Shown in pieces: positions 31,533 through 40,277 of a stretch of DNA of 64,000 bases. Origin of the DNA: Pseudomonas sp. MIACH (GTDB lineage: Bacteria; Pseudomonadota; Gammaproteobacteria; Pseudomonadales; Pseudomonadaceae); contig NZ_LHVO01000063.1 of assembly GCF_001269925.1 (NCBI RefSeq), positions 62,001 through 126,000 on the forward strand, given 5' to 3'. A model generated the notes under the pieces. The model had not been told where the DNA came from. It saw nothing but the letters and a program-made list of their open reading frames with translations, and ran no database searches. The stretch's first letter is position 1, and each line of letters begins with the position of its first letter. Made by a program: the position numbers and the translations under genes.

Positions 31533-32669
31533 ATGAATCAGGTCAAACAGCTGTTCACTCGCTACAAAATGCTCGCCCTGGTGATCGCCGTGGCGTTTAT
31601 CTGGCTGTTTTTCAGTTGGCAGACCGAGGGCGGCTTCCTCACCCCGCGCAACCTGTCCAACCTGCTGCGGCAGATGTCGATCACCGGCATCCTGGCGTGC
31701 GGCATGGTGCTGGTGATCATCAGCGGCGAGATCGATTTGTCGGTGGGTTCGTTGCTGGGATTATTGGGCGGGCTCGCAGCGATCCTGGATGTGGTCTATC
31801 ACATCCCGCTGCTGGCCAACCTCAGCCTGGTGGCGTTGTGCGGCTTGATGATCGGTTTGGCCAACGGCTACATGACCGCTTACCTGCGCATTCCGTCGTT
31901 TATCGTTGGCCTCGGCGGCATGCTCGCGTTTCGCGGAATTTTGCTGGGGATCACCGGCGGCACCACCATCGCGCCGGTGTCGCCGTCGCTGGTGTATGTG
32001 GGCCAGGGGTATTTGCCGCATTCGGTGGGGATTGGCCTTGGGGTCTTGCTGTTTGCCCTGACCCTGTTTTTGACCTGGAAACAACGGCGCAACCGCGCGC
32101 TGCATGGCTTGGCGCCGCACGCCCTGATGCGCGATGTGCTGCGCGTGGGGGTGATCGGCGCGGTGCTCGCCGGGTTCGTCACCACCCTCAACAGCTACGA
32201 CGGCATCCCCGTACCGGTGCTGCTGTTGCTGGTGCTGCTCGGCGTGTTCAGCTACGTCACCAGCCAGACCGTGTTCGGCCGCCGCGTGTACGCGGTGGGC
32301 AGCAATATGGAAGCCACGCGCCTGTCGGGCATCAACGTGCAGGCGGTGAAACTGTGGATCTTCGGCATCATGGGCGTGATGTGCGCCCTCGCCGGCCTGG
32401 TCAACACCGCGCGCTTGGCTGCCGGCTCACCGTCAGCGGGCAATATGGGCGAGTTGGATGCCATCGCTGCGTGCTTTATTGGGGGGACGTCGATGCGCGG
32501 CGGCTCGGGTACGGTGTATGGCGCATTGCTGGGGGCGCTGGTGATTACCAGCCTGGATAACGGTATGTCGATGCTGGATGTGGACAGTTACTGGCAGATG
32601 ATTGTGAAGGGCAGCATCCTGGTATTGGCGGTGTGGGTGGATGTGAGTACGCGCACGGGGCGGCGCTGA
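31533..32669 (+). CDS. xylH: Xylose ABC transporter, permease
   Basis: 378 residues with about ten transmembrane helices, of the CUT2 permease family: NLSNLLRQMSITGILACGMVLVIISGEIDLSVGS, then FIVGLGGMLAFRGIL, and the late NTARLAAGSPSAGNMGELDAIAACFIGG. It forms the xylose channel with XylG. ATG 31533 follows the xylG stop with no gap, so translation is coupled. A REP pair at 32701-32790 closes the operon. Confidence 0.93.
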   Translation: MNQVKQLFTRYKMLALVIAVAFIWLFFSWQTEGGFLTPRNLSNLLRQMSITGILACGMVLVIISGEIDLSVGSLLGLLGGLAAILDVVYHIPLLANLSLVALCGLMIGLANGYMTAYLRIPSFIVGLGGMLAFRGILLGITGGTTIAPVSPSLVYVGQGYLPHSVGIGLGVLLFALTLFLTWKQRRNRALHGLAPHALMRDVLRVGVIGAVLAGFVTTLNSYDGIPVPVLLLLVLLGVFSYVTSQTVFGRRVYAVGSNMEATRLSGINVQAVKLWIFGIMGVMCALAGLVNTARLAAGSPSAGNMGELDAIAACFIGGTSMRGGSGTVYGALLGALVITSLDNGMSMLDVDSYWQMIVKGSILVLAVWVDVSTRTGRR

Positions 32670-32700
32670 CGCCCGTTCTCACTAACAACCCATAACCCTG

Positions 32701-32790
32701 TGGGAGGGGGCTTGCTCCCGATAGCGGTGGGTCAGCTACAGATAAGCTGGCTGACTCACCGCTATCGGGAGCAAGCCCCCTCCCACATTT
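32701..32790. repeat. REP-type inverted repeat pair, intact reference copy
   Basis: Near-perfect 34-bp arms TGTGGGAGGGGGCTTGCTCC..CGATAGCGGTGGGT and its complement around TCAGCTACAGATAAGCTGGCTGA, which itself folds. It lies between the convergent xylH and the binding-protein gene and probably terminates both. Confidence 0.92.
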
Positions 32791-32837
32791 GACTGCATTC
32801 CAAGGTTGGAGCGAGGTGGTCAGTCTGCGCCACGTCC

Positions 32838-33758
32838 CTACTCAAACGCCTGGCGATTCTCAGGCGTGATCAACTTGAACGGCACCCAGACCACCGTCGA
32901 CTCCAGCACCTCGCCGCGTACCAGGCGCAGCGCGGTGTCCACTGCGCCGCCGGCCTGGCCGGCGGCATCCTGGAACACGCTGACCGCCATCTTGCCCTCT
33001 GCCATCAATTTCAAACCGTCCGGGGTGCCATCGATGCCACCGACCCAGTAGTCCTTGGCCTGCTTGCCGGCCTTTTCCAGCCCCATGATCGCGCCGATCG
33101 CCATTTCATCGTTATTGGCCGCGATGATCGAAAAATCGACGCCCTGCTTGACCCAGTCAATGACAATCGTGGCGGCCTGGCTACGCTCCCAGTTGCCGAC
33201 TTTTTTCTGTACGACTTTCATATCGGGGTATTTGGCGACGACTTTCTCCACGTCCTCGGTGCGCATCAAGGAGGACGCGTTGGCCGGGTCGCCCACCAGA
33301 ATCACCACGTTGCCCTTGTAACCGGCGCGGCGCGCCAGCTCTTCCATCTGCAAAGTACCCGACTCCAGCTCGTTGGAGCCGACAAACGCGGTCTGCGCCG
33401 GCCACTTTTGCGGATTCGGATTGCGGTTGACGAAGACCAGCGGGATGTTGGCGTCCGAGGCCAGCTGCATCATCTGCGCCGCACTTTTGCCGTCGACCAT
33501 TGCGACGATGATCGCATCCACCTTGGAATTGACCAGGTTGCGGAATTGGCGCATCTGCAAATCGACGCTGTCCTGCCCGTTCTCCATAAAGATGTCGGCG
33601 TTCATGACGCTGGCCTGTTGCTGCACCCCATTGCGCAGCAGGGTCTGGAAGTTATCGTCGTACTTTGCCATGCCCACACCCAGCAAGGGCGTGGCGGCCT
33701 GGGCTGGGCCCGGAATGAACAGCGTCGCCCCCAAGGCGAGGATTAACCATGCTTTCAT
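32838..33758 (-). CDS. Periplasmic sugar-type binding protein, probably a chemotaxis adaptor
   Basis: 306 residues. A signal peptide (MKAWLILALGATLFIPGPAQA) precedes a type I periplasmic-binding fold of the RbsB/inositol-binding kind: QFRNLVNSKVDAIIVAMVDG, ANIPLVFVNRNP, IIAANNDEMAIGAIMGLEKAGK and VGGIDGTPDGLKLM. No ABC ATPase or permease is adjacent. Instead the gene follows a chemoreceptor gene by 17 bases on the same strand. That suggests it brings its ligand to the receptor, as ribose-binding protein does for Trg. ATG 33758 has GGGAG 7 bases upstream; the frame back to 33779 is not needed. Ligand unknown, perhaps a sugar or polyol. Confidence 0.8.
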   Translation of the reverse strand: MKAWLILALGATLFIPGPAQAATPLLGVGMAKYDDNFQTLLRNGVQQQASVMNADIFMENGQDSVDLQMRQFRNLVNSKVDAIIVAMVDGKSAAQMMQLASDANIPLVFVNRNPNPQKWPAQTAFVGSNELESGTLQMEELARRAGYKGNVVILVGDPANASSLMRTEDVEKVVAKYPDMKVVQKKVGNWERSQAATIVIDWVKQGVDFSIIAANNDEMAIGAIMGLEKAGKQAKDYWVGGIDGTPDGLKLMAEGKMAVSVFQDAAGQAGGAVDTALRLVRGEVLESTVVWVPFKLITPENRQAFE

Positions 33759-33775
33759 GTTCTGACTCCCGCGGC

Positions 33776-35761
33776 TCAAACGCTGAAATGATGGAGCAGC
33801 TCGCGCTGCACCTTGGCCATGTCCGACAGCTCGTGGCTGCTGATGGCGGACTGCTCGGCGCCATGTGCCGTCTGCTGGGCCGAATCGTTGATCTGGATAA
33901 CCATCCGACTGGTTTCCTGCACCGTGGCGCTCTGCTCCTCGGTGGCGGCGGCGATCTGGATATTCATGTCGCGGATACTGTCGACCGAGTCGCTCATCGA
34001 CAGCAGCAAGTCACCCGCGCCCGAGGCGAGGGACACGCACTGGGTGGACTGCGCCTGGCTTTCGTTCATCACGTGCACCACCGAGTGAATCTTTTCCTGC
34101 ATGAGCCCGATCATGTCCTGGATTTCGCTGGTCGAGGTCTGGGTACGGCTGGCCAGGGAGCGCACTTCATCGGCCACCACCGCAAAACCGCGTCCCTGCT
34201 CGCCGGCACGGGCCGCTTCGATCGCCGCATTGAGGGCGAGCAGGTTGGTCTGTTCGGCAATGGTGCGAATGGCGACAACAATGCCCTCGATATTCTGCCC
34301 GTACTTCTGCAACTCATCGGTCACCTGCGTGGCCTTGTTCACCTGGTCGGCCTGCTGGCGGATATTGACGATGGTCTCGGCCACGCGCGCCTGCACCTTG
34401 TGCGTGAGTTCGCTGGTGTCGTCCACGGCCTGGCGGGTGTCCTGCGCACGCCGAGCCACCTCTTCGACCGTGCTTTCCATCTGCGTCATGGCCGAGGCTG
34501 CCGATTGCAACCGGTCCTTCTGCTCATCCACCACACGGGTGGTCTGCTCGCTGTTCAAGGCGTTGCTGCCCGCGGTCACAGCCAGCGCATCGGCAGAGCT
34601 GATCAATTCACGGAAGGTTTTCTGCAGGGCCTTGGTCAGTTCGTTCAGGTAGCCGCCCAACTCACCGAACTCATCTTTACGGCTGACATCGAAACTGACC
34701 CGCATGTCCCCCGCCGTGAGCGTCTTGAGGACTTCGCGAAACGCCGCCAGCGGACGTCGCAGACTGAAGGCGACCCACGTACCAATCAATACCGCCGCCA
34801 GCACCGCCAGCACACACGCGATCAACAGCAAGCTGCGGCTGGTGCCGATGGTGGCATTGGCGGACTGACTGGCCTGGTTGGCGACCTCCAGGGACTGGCT
34901 GCCGAACTCGCCAATCTTGTCCAAGGTGGCTTTCAGCGCCGCGTCAACCGCATTGCGTTGCTGCTGCACCTGCGCGGCCAGTTTTGCCTCCACCTGATAA
35001 GCCTGGAACAGGCCGTCAGGGGCGGTCAGGTCAGTCAGCAGGCGATTGACCATGACGCCGGCAATCCGCCCGACCCGGGGGTCAATCGCCGCCAGGGCCT
35101 GGGCCCGGGTGCTGATCACTTCGTCCTGCAGATTGAGCACACGCTGTAATTTATCAATGGCCGGCGTGACGGTATGAGCCGCGAAGCCATCGTAGGATTT
35201 GTTGACTTCCAACAGCAGCTTTTCCGCTGCGGCCACCTGTTGCGGCTCGCCGACACTGCGCGCATGCGCGATGTAATCGCGCAAATAGCTGGTCAGCTGC
35301 ATCGCCTGCGCACTGCTGTAGCCTTGCAGTTTGCGCGTCAGCGCCAACTGCTGCACATGTTGCGAGTGGGACGCCATCAACGCCTGCGCCTGTTCCGCGT
35401 AGGCCGCTACCTGTTGGCGCTGCTGCGCCAGGTTCGCCCGCAGTGCCTCATGCTCGCCCGTATAGGCAACGGTGCTGTCGAGCAATTGATTGAACTGGGC
35501 GATGCTCTCGGTGAACGGTCGCTTGCCGTCCTCGATCTGCTTGGGGTCGGTGCTGATCTGAATGGCCAGCAACGCTTGGTTGGCGCGCAGGATGTGCACG
35601 TAGAGCTCACTGGCGGCCCGGCTCAAGGGTGCCGACTCGCCGGTGATAATGTTCAAGCGACTGCTGATGGACTGCGTGTTCTGATAACTGATCCCCGCCA
35701 TGACTAGCAGTAACAGCACCAACACCGCAAACCCGCCGATCACACGCTGCAATATGGTCAT
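33776..35761 (-). CDS. Methyl-accepting chemotaxis protein with long helical sensor domain
   Basis: 661 residues. Helix 1 (about 6-25, VIGGFAVLVLLLLVMAGIS) and helix 2 (about 305-327) bracket a periplasmic domain of about 280 mostly helical residues, which fits a helical-bimodular (McpS-like) sensor. A HAMP region (about 328-380) and the signalling domain follow, with the hairpin tip QTNLLALNAAIEAARAGEQG and FAVVADEVRSLA. It signals through CheW/CheA. ATG 35761 is preferred over the in-frame GTG 35767, as a GGGG stretch lies upstream. It is cotranscribed with the binding protein at 32838. No C-terminal CheR tether pentapeptide is seen. Confidence 0.88.
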   Translation of the reverse strand: MTILQRVIGGFAVLVLLLLVMAGISYQNTQSISSRLNIITGESAPLSRAASELYVHILRANQALLAIQISTDPKQIEDGKRPFTESIAQFNQLLDSTVAYTGEHEALRANLAQQRQQVAAYAEQAQALMASHSQHVQQLALTRKLQGYSSAQAMQLTSYLRDYIAHARSVGEPQQVAAAEKLLLEVNKSYDGFAAHTVTPAIDKLQRVLNLQDEVISTRAQALAAIDPRVGRIAGVMVNRLLTDLTAPDGLFQAYQVEAKLAAQVQQQRNAVDAALKATLDKIGEFGSQSLEVANQASQSANATIGTSRSLLLIACVLAVLAAVLIGTWVAFSLRRPLAAFREVLKTLTAGDMRVSFDVSRKDEFGELGGYLNELTKALQKTFRELISSADALAVTAGSNALNSEQTTRVVDEQKDRLQSAASAMTQMESTVEEVARRAQDTRQAVDDTSELTHKVQARVAETIVNIRQQADQVNKATQVTDELQKYGQNIEGIVVAIRTIAEQTNLLALNAAIEAARAGEQGRGFAVVADEVRSLASRTQTSTSEIQDMIGLMQEKIHSVVHVMNESQAQSTQCVSLASGAGDLLLSMSDSVDSIRDMNIQIAAATEEQSATVQETSRMVIQINDSAQQTAHGAEQSAISSHELSDMAKVQRELLHHFSV

Positions 35762-35903
35762 GGCCACCCCATTTGATTTTTATTCGTTGACCTGAGCGAC
35801 GACCAGGCGTGCACCTACGCGTTCGGGATCACTCGTGGTGCTAGTGCCTGTATCGGCCAGGTGGGCGGGGACTTGAGCGTTGAAGACAGGCTGAAATGCG
35901 GTC

Positions 35904-35938
35904 AAAAAAAAGTGGGAGGGGGCGTGCCCCCTCCCACA
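35904..35938 (-). terminator. Terminator of the levansucrase gene (REP-derived)
   Basis: Read on the minus strand, GTGGGAGGGGGC / GCCCCCTCCCAC forms an 11-12 bp stem directly followed by eight T's (35911-35904), about 50 bases after the levansucrase stop. This is a textbook intrinsic terminator built from a half REP element. Confidence 0.75.
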
Positions 35939-35986
35939 TTTGGATCGGTTTACACCTGATGAATCAGGCTGGGTTTTGCACTGGGT

Positions 35987-37237
35987 TTACTGGCTCAACA
36001 CCACATCCCGCATCGCCGGAATGTAGCCGTAGTCATAAGCCTCCTGCACAAACGAACGAGCGCCCTTCAACACGATCCTGACCGTCGGCGCCTCGGTGCC
36101 GCCGATGCGGTAGTCATCGCCGGTGGTGGGCACGCTGTCGATAAACGACGTCACCAGGCCGTTGGGCATCACGCAGTGAGAGTACGTCTGGAACGGCTGC
36201 GAAGGCGGGTTACCGAGTACCAGCCCCGACGCATTCATCAGCGTATAGGGGCCGAACAGGTGATCGCTGACGAACCCATAGACGCCATCCGGCCCCGTCA
36301 CGCCATCGGCATAGGTGAACTTGTGGCTGATGGTGAACAGGTAGTACTTGTTGTCCTGGAACACATAGTGCGGCCGTTCGGTCTGGTCATTCACCCCGAC
36401 GGCAGTCACCAGCGGCGGCAAAATCTCCCACTCGTCACCGTTGAGGTCTTTGGCAACCGCGATGCCGATACAGCCCACCTGATAACGCGCACCGCCGACA
36501 TCTTCATGCCCTGGCGGCACCAGGCCTATTTCATTCGGGCCCACTTCGTGAGTCCCGCGCTCGCCGGCCACATTGCCTTCGAACACCATGTACAACTTGC
36601 CATCGACGGGATCGATAAAGGGGCTGGGATCGCGAAAGTTCCAGGTCGCATTCTGGGCTTCGGTTTGATAATAGGTGCCGTCGGCGTCGAACAACGACTT
36701 GACCTGATCAAAGCCCTGGAGGGTGACACCGGTGTCTGACGTGACAACCTGGCCCCTGACTTTGGCAATCGTGGCACCCGGCGTGACGCAGGTGTAGTAC
36801 AGGTCGATGTCACCGTTGTTATTCAACAGGATCGGCGTGCCCGCCCATTCACGGGTGGTCGGCGAAACCCCTTCGGCCATGACACGGCCGCCGAAGATCC
36901 AGTCCTTGCCGGTACGCGAATACCAGTAGCAGATCCGCGCATGACCATGGCGGTCTTCCCAATCGCGCTTGATGTCGTAACGGCCATCGGCATTGATGAA
37001 TTGTGGATCATGGGGGCGACGGTCGGCGGTCAGGGTGAAGATCACTGACCAGCCATTCACCGATACCACCGTGCCATCCAGTTCACGCAATGGCATGGTG
37101 TCCCAAATAAAGACCGTGTCACTCATGACAGGAAAGTCAGGACTCACTAACGGCTGTGTCGTCGTCGGGTCATTCTCATTAACTTTCAGCGCATCGGCCC
37201 GTGTCCAGCGAGTGGGTGTGTGATTCGCATGTTTCAT
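35987..37237 (-). CDS. Levansucrase (glycoside hydrolase family 68)
   Basis: 416 residues. GH68 active-site residues can be read: nucleophile Asp46 in VFIWDTMPLRELDG, transition-state Asp203 in the RDPSPF motif, and acid/base Glu287 in QTERPHYVF. The enzyme splits sucrose and polymerises fructose to levan. The N-terminus (MKHANHTPTRWTRADALKVN) has no signal peptide, as in the Lsc enzymes of P. syringae and Erwinia, so export uses another route. The 251-bp AT-rich leader (37238-37488) contains a 13-bp-arm palindrome. ATG 37237 is preceded by AAAAGGA. It ends in a strong terminator. Confidence 0.92.
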   Translation of the reverse strand: MKHANHTPTRWTRADALKVNENDPTTTQPLVSPDFPVMSDTVFIWDTMPLRELDGTVVSVNGWSVIFTLTADRRPHDPQFINADGRYDIKRDWEDRHGHARICYWYSRTGKDWIFGGRVMAEGVSPTTREWAGTPILLNNNGDIDLYYTCVTPGATIAKVRGQVVTSDTGVTLQGFDQVKSLFDADGTYYQTEAQNATWNFRDPSPFIDPVDGKLYMVFEGNVAGERGTHEVGPNEIGLVPPGHEDVGGARYQVGCIGIAVAKDLNGDEWEILPPLVTAVGVNDQTERPHYVFQDNKYYLFTISHKFTYADGVTGPDGVYGFVSDHLFGPYTLMNASGLVLGNPPSQPFQTYSHCVMPNGLVTSFIDSVPTTGDDYRIGGTEAPTVRIVLKGARSFVQEAYDYGYIPAMRDVVLSQ

Positions 37238-37417
37238 GATGATGTCCTTTTGCTAACGCTTAAGTGACAAGCGAAGATTAAATAGCACCTGGCAGCCAGC
37301 AACTTAATACTGACTGAAAGAGCAAGAGATAGTTGGCTCTGCAAGTGCGCACCAAGGTTTAACATGGGCACTTGCTTATCGCAACATGAAGAATTATTTA
37401 TATTACAAAGGCCATCA

Positions 37418-37446
37418 CTGTATTTATATCCTTGATATAAATACAG
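37418..37446. promoter_or_regulatory. Perfect palindrome between pectate lyase and levansucrase genes
   Basis: Arms CTGTATTTATATC and GATATAAATACAG (13 bp each) around CTT. It is 181-209 bp upstream of the levansucrase start and 43-71 bp after the pectate lyase stop. No T-run follows on either strand, so an operator is as likely as a terminator. Confidence 0.5.
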
Positions 37447-37488
37447 TGGCACTTGCAATAAATGACAGCTCAGTAGAAAGCTAGCTAC

Positions 37489-38427
37489 TCAACTACCGAA
37501 TACCAGCGCCGCAGCCTGGGCACCGGCATTCTTCTGTGTGAAGTCCTTGGCTTGCGCCGCCGTCTTCAAGGTATAGGCGTAGTTGGAACTGGCCGTCCAT
37601 TGTGCTTTGGGCGACTTTTGGTTGGTGATCGGCGGCACACTGTTTGTATCAGTGAACGTCCCGGTGCCTTTATCATCCAACATGCCTTTATTTTGGCTGC
37701 CTTCGCCAAAATAGTTGCTTTCAGAGAGGATATTGGCGTTCTGCGCGAGGGTAAAACCGAGGTGGAAGTTATTGATGTAGTTGTTATACACATGGAAATA
37801 ACCGTAACGCATCAAGCCGGGCGCACGCACTTCCATGTTGTCGAAGCGGTTATGGCACAACGTCAGGCGCGGATAACCGTTGAACTCTGCCTTATTATCA
37901 TCCGCCGGGTGACCGAAGATCAGGCCGTACTTGTGGCTGCCAAAGAAGCAGTTGCTGATGGTGGCATAATCGGCTTTTTCACCGATATACAGCAGTTTAT
38001 CTTCACTGCCGTCAGTGGTGGACCAGCTGTGCCCGACAAACGAGCAATGGTCAATCCAATACTTGCTGCCGTAGTTCAGGTACACCTGAATATCGTCATT
38101 GGCCTTAATGCTCGCCGAATGTTTGAAGATAATATTCTGCAGAATAATGTTCTGCGACTGCGCGGTTGCACGCAGGTGAATATTCTCCAACGTGCGGTTC
38201 TGGAACGAACCGATCAGGGTCTTGTTGGCACCCAAGTTGACTTTGGTCAGGCTCGACGCCGAGATATTACTGTTGATCACCAAGACCCGTGGGGTGGTGT
38301 CGCCAATATTGGCCTTGAGTTGATCCAGGGTGGTGATACTGACCACAGGGCCGGACCAGCCGCCAGTGACTTTTGCCGCGAGGGCGAAACCGGTCAAGCC
38401 GGTGAGTTTGCTTTCTGGATAGGACAT
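37489..38427 (-). CDS. Pectate/pectin lyase, polysaccharide lyase family 1
   Basis: 312 residues with the right-handed beta-helix pattern of PL1: LVINSNISASSLTKVNLGANKTLIGS, NIILQNIIFKH, the calcium-site stretch YWIDHCSFVGHSWSTTDGSEDKLL, ISNCFFGSHKYGLIFGH, and YPRLTLCHNRFDNMEVRAPGLMRYG with the conserved catalytic-arginine region RAPG. It cleaves polygalacturonate by beta-elimination. No N-terminal signal peptide is present, unlike most secreted pectate lyases, so either an unconventional (type I-like) export or internal action must be considered. ATG 38427 is chosen because AGAGAGGGA lies just upstream. The leader holds two inverted repeats. Confidence 0.85.
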   Translation of the reverse strand: MSYPESKLTGLTGFALAAKVTGGWSGPVVSITTLDQLKANIGDTTPRVLVINSNISASSLTKVNLGANKTLIGSFQNRTLENIHLRATAQSQNIILQNIIFKHSASIKANDDIQVYLNYGSKYWIDHCSFVGHSWSTTDGSEDKLLYIGEKADYATISNCFFGSHKYGLIFGHPADDNKAEFNGYPRLTLCHNRFDNMEVRAPGLMRYGYFHVYNNYINNFHLGFTLAQNANILSESNYFGEGSQNKGMLDDKGTGTFTDTNSVPPITNQKSPKAQWTASSNYAYTLKTAAQAKDFTQKNAGAQAAALVFGS

Positions 38428-38470
38428 GAGTTCCCTCTCTATCAATAAAAACGGCTCGGTATAACGAGCC

Positions 38471-38558
38471 TGTGCATTAAGTTAATCCGTTAACTTGCAC
38501 ACAGTGTTTGGCGTGGCTGATGTTGCCATCCTGGTTGATCAGCGCTTAAACACTGTGT
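38471..38558. promoter_or_regulatory. Nested inverted repeats upstream of the pectate lyase
   Basis: AAGTTAA-TCCG-TTAACTT (38479-38496) lies inside a TGTGC/GCACA pair. A second pair, ACACAGTGTTT (38499-38509) and AAACACTGTGT (38548-38558), surrounds 38 bases. These may be operators or a folded leader. No regulator gene is adjacent. Confidence 0.4.
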
Positions 38559-38610
38559 TTATGTACAGTATTCGTCATTCGCCTGGCCGTCAACCCTCAA
38601 GTGAAAAACA

Positions 38611-38642
38611 ACCAAAAGTGGGAGGGGCTTGCCCCCTCCCAC
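38611..38642 (-). terminator. REP-derived hairpin after mmsA
   Basis: GTGGGAGGGGCTTGCCCCCTCCCAC (38618-38642), read on the minus strand and followed by TTTTGG, lies 28 bases beyond the mmsA stop. It is a probable terminator. Confidence 0.6.
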
Positions 38643-38669
38643 TTTTGCCCTACGGTGCTCTTCCAAGCG

Positions 38670-40169
38670 TTATTTGGACACCGGCATCGCAAACTCCGCG
38701 CCCTGCTCGATGCTCTCCGACCAGCGCTGCATGATCGATTTCTGCTTGGTGTAGAAGCGCACACCCTCAGTGCCGTAGGCATGCATGTCGCCGAACAGGC
38801 TCTTCTTCCAGCCACCAAACCCGTGCCAGGCCATCGGCACCGGGATCGGCACGTTGATGCCGACCATGCCCACTTCGATACGCCGGGCAAACTCGCGGGC
38901 AATGTTGCCGTCGCGGGTAAAGCAGCTGACGCCGTTGCCGAATTCGTGGTCGTTGACCAGCTTCACCGCCTCGGCGAAGTCATTCACGCGCACGCAGGCC
39001 AGTACCGGGCCGAAGATTTCTTCGCGGTAGATGCTCATCTCTTTGGTCACGTGGTCGAACAGCGTCGCGCCGAGCCAGAAGCCGCTTTCCAGGCCAGCCT
39101 CGGTGGGTACATAGTCACGTCCGTCGAGCAGCAGTTGCGCGCCGGCCTGCACGCCTTGTTCGATGTAGCCGCTGATGCGCTCCAGTGCGGCGCGGGACAC
39201 AATCGGGCCCATCTCGGCCTTGAGGTCGCGGCCGTCGGTGATGCGCAGGTGCTTGGCGCGTTCGGTCAGGGCGGCGATGACTTTGTCACCGACATCGCCG
39301 ACCAGCACCGCTACGGAAATGGCCATGCAGCGTTCGCCGGCACTGCCGTAGGCGGCGCCCATCAAGGCGTCGACGGTTTTTTCGATATCCGCGTCCGGCA
39401 TCACCACCATGTGGTTCTTCGCACCGCCCAGGCCTTGCACACGCTTGCCGTTGCGCGCACCGGTTTCGTAGATGTACTGCGCAATCGGCGTGGAGCCGAC
39501 GAAGCTCACGGCCTTGACGTCCGGGTGCGCGATCAGCGCGTCCACCGATTCCTTGTCGCCCTGCACCACGTTGAACACGCCTTTGGGCAGGCCGGCTTCA
39601 CGCAGCAGTTCGGCCATGAACAGCGAAGCACTTGGGTCGGTCGGGCTTGGCTTGAGGATGAAGGTGTTGCCCGCCGCAATGGCGATCGGGTACATCCACA
39701 TTGGCACCATCACCGGGAAGTTGAACGGCGTGACACCGGCTACGACGCCCAGGGGTTGGCGCATCGTCCAGTTGTCCATGCCACGGGAGACCTGGTCGGA
39801 ATGCTCGCCTTTGAGCAGGTTGGGGATGCCGCAGGCGAATTCGAGAATGTCGATGCCACGGTCGACTTCGCCCTGGGCGTCGGTGAAGACCTTGCCGTGT
39901 TCGGCGACGATGATGCGCGCCAGCTCGTCCTTGCGCTCACGCAGCAGGTGCAGGTATTCGAACAGCACGCGGGCGCGACGGATGGGTGGAGTGTCGGCCC
40001 AACCGGCAAAAGCGGCCTGGGCAGCGGCGACGGCTTCGGACACGGTCTGGCTGCTGGCAAGTGCAACGCGGCCGGTCACTTCGCCAGTGGCCGGGTTGTA
40101 GACGTCCTGATAGCGATCATCGCGGCTGACGCGCTGGTCGTTGATGTAGTGCTCGATTGTTGTAGTCAT
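38670..40169 (-). CDS. mmsA: CoA-acylating methylmalonate-semialdehyde dehydrogenase
   Basis: 499 residues of the aldehyde dehydrogenase superfamily with MmsA-specific stretches: VTPFNFPVMVPMWMYPIAIAAGN, FVGSTPIAQYIYETGARNGKRVQ, GGAKNHMVVMPDADIEKTV and the catalytic cysteine in YGSAGERCMAIS. It converts malonate- or methylmalonate-semialdehyde to acetyl- or propionyl-CoA with NAD+ and CoA, in valine, inositol and beta-alanine breakdown. ATG 40169 is taken, dropping an upstream in-frame extension. A LysR gene diverges 108 bases away. The usual partner mmsB is not adjacent, so valine catabolism is less certain than for the mmsAB operon. Confidence 0.9.
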   Translation of the reverse strand: MTTTIEHYINDQRVSRDDRYQDVYNPATGEVTGRVALASSQTVSEAVAAAQAAFAGWADTPPIRRARVLFEYLHLLRERKDELARIIVAEHGKVFTDAQGEVDRGIDILEFACGIPNLLKGEHSDQVSRGMDNWTMRQPLGVVAGVTPFNFPVMVPMWMYPIAIAAGNTFILKPSPTDPSASLFMAELLREAGLPKGVFNVVQGDKESVDALIAHPDVKAVSFVGSTPIAQYIYETGARNGKRVQGLGGAKNHMVVMPDADIEKTVDALMGAAYGSAGERCMAISVAVLVGDVGDKVIAALTERAKHLRITDGRDLKAEMGPIVSRAALERISGYIEQGVQAGAQLLLDGRDYVPTEAGLESGFWLGATLFDHVTKEMSIYREEIFGPVLACVRVNDFAEAVKLVNDHEFGNGVSCFTRDGNIAREFARRIEVGMVGINVPIPVPMAWHGFGGWKKSLFGDMHAYGTEGVRFYTKQKSIMQRWSESIEQGAEFAMPVSK

Positions 40170-40277
40170 GGCAGTCGATCCAGGTGGGTTGCGTTGGGAC
40201 ACACGATAGGCTTTCGGTTTGTTCCAAACCAGAGCAGAATCAAGAACTGATTGTCCTCATAAGCGAACAATAAGCCC

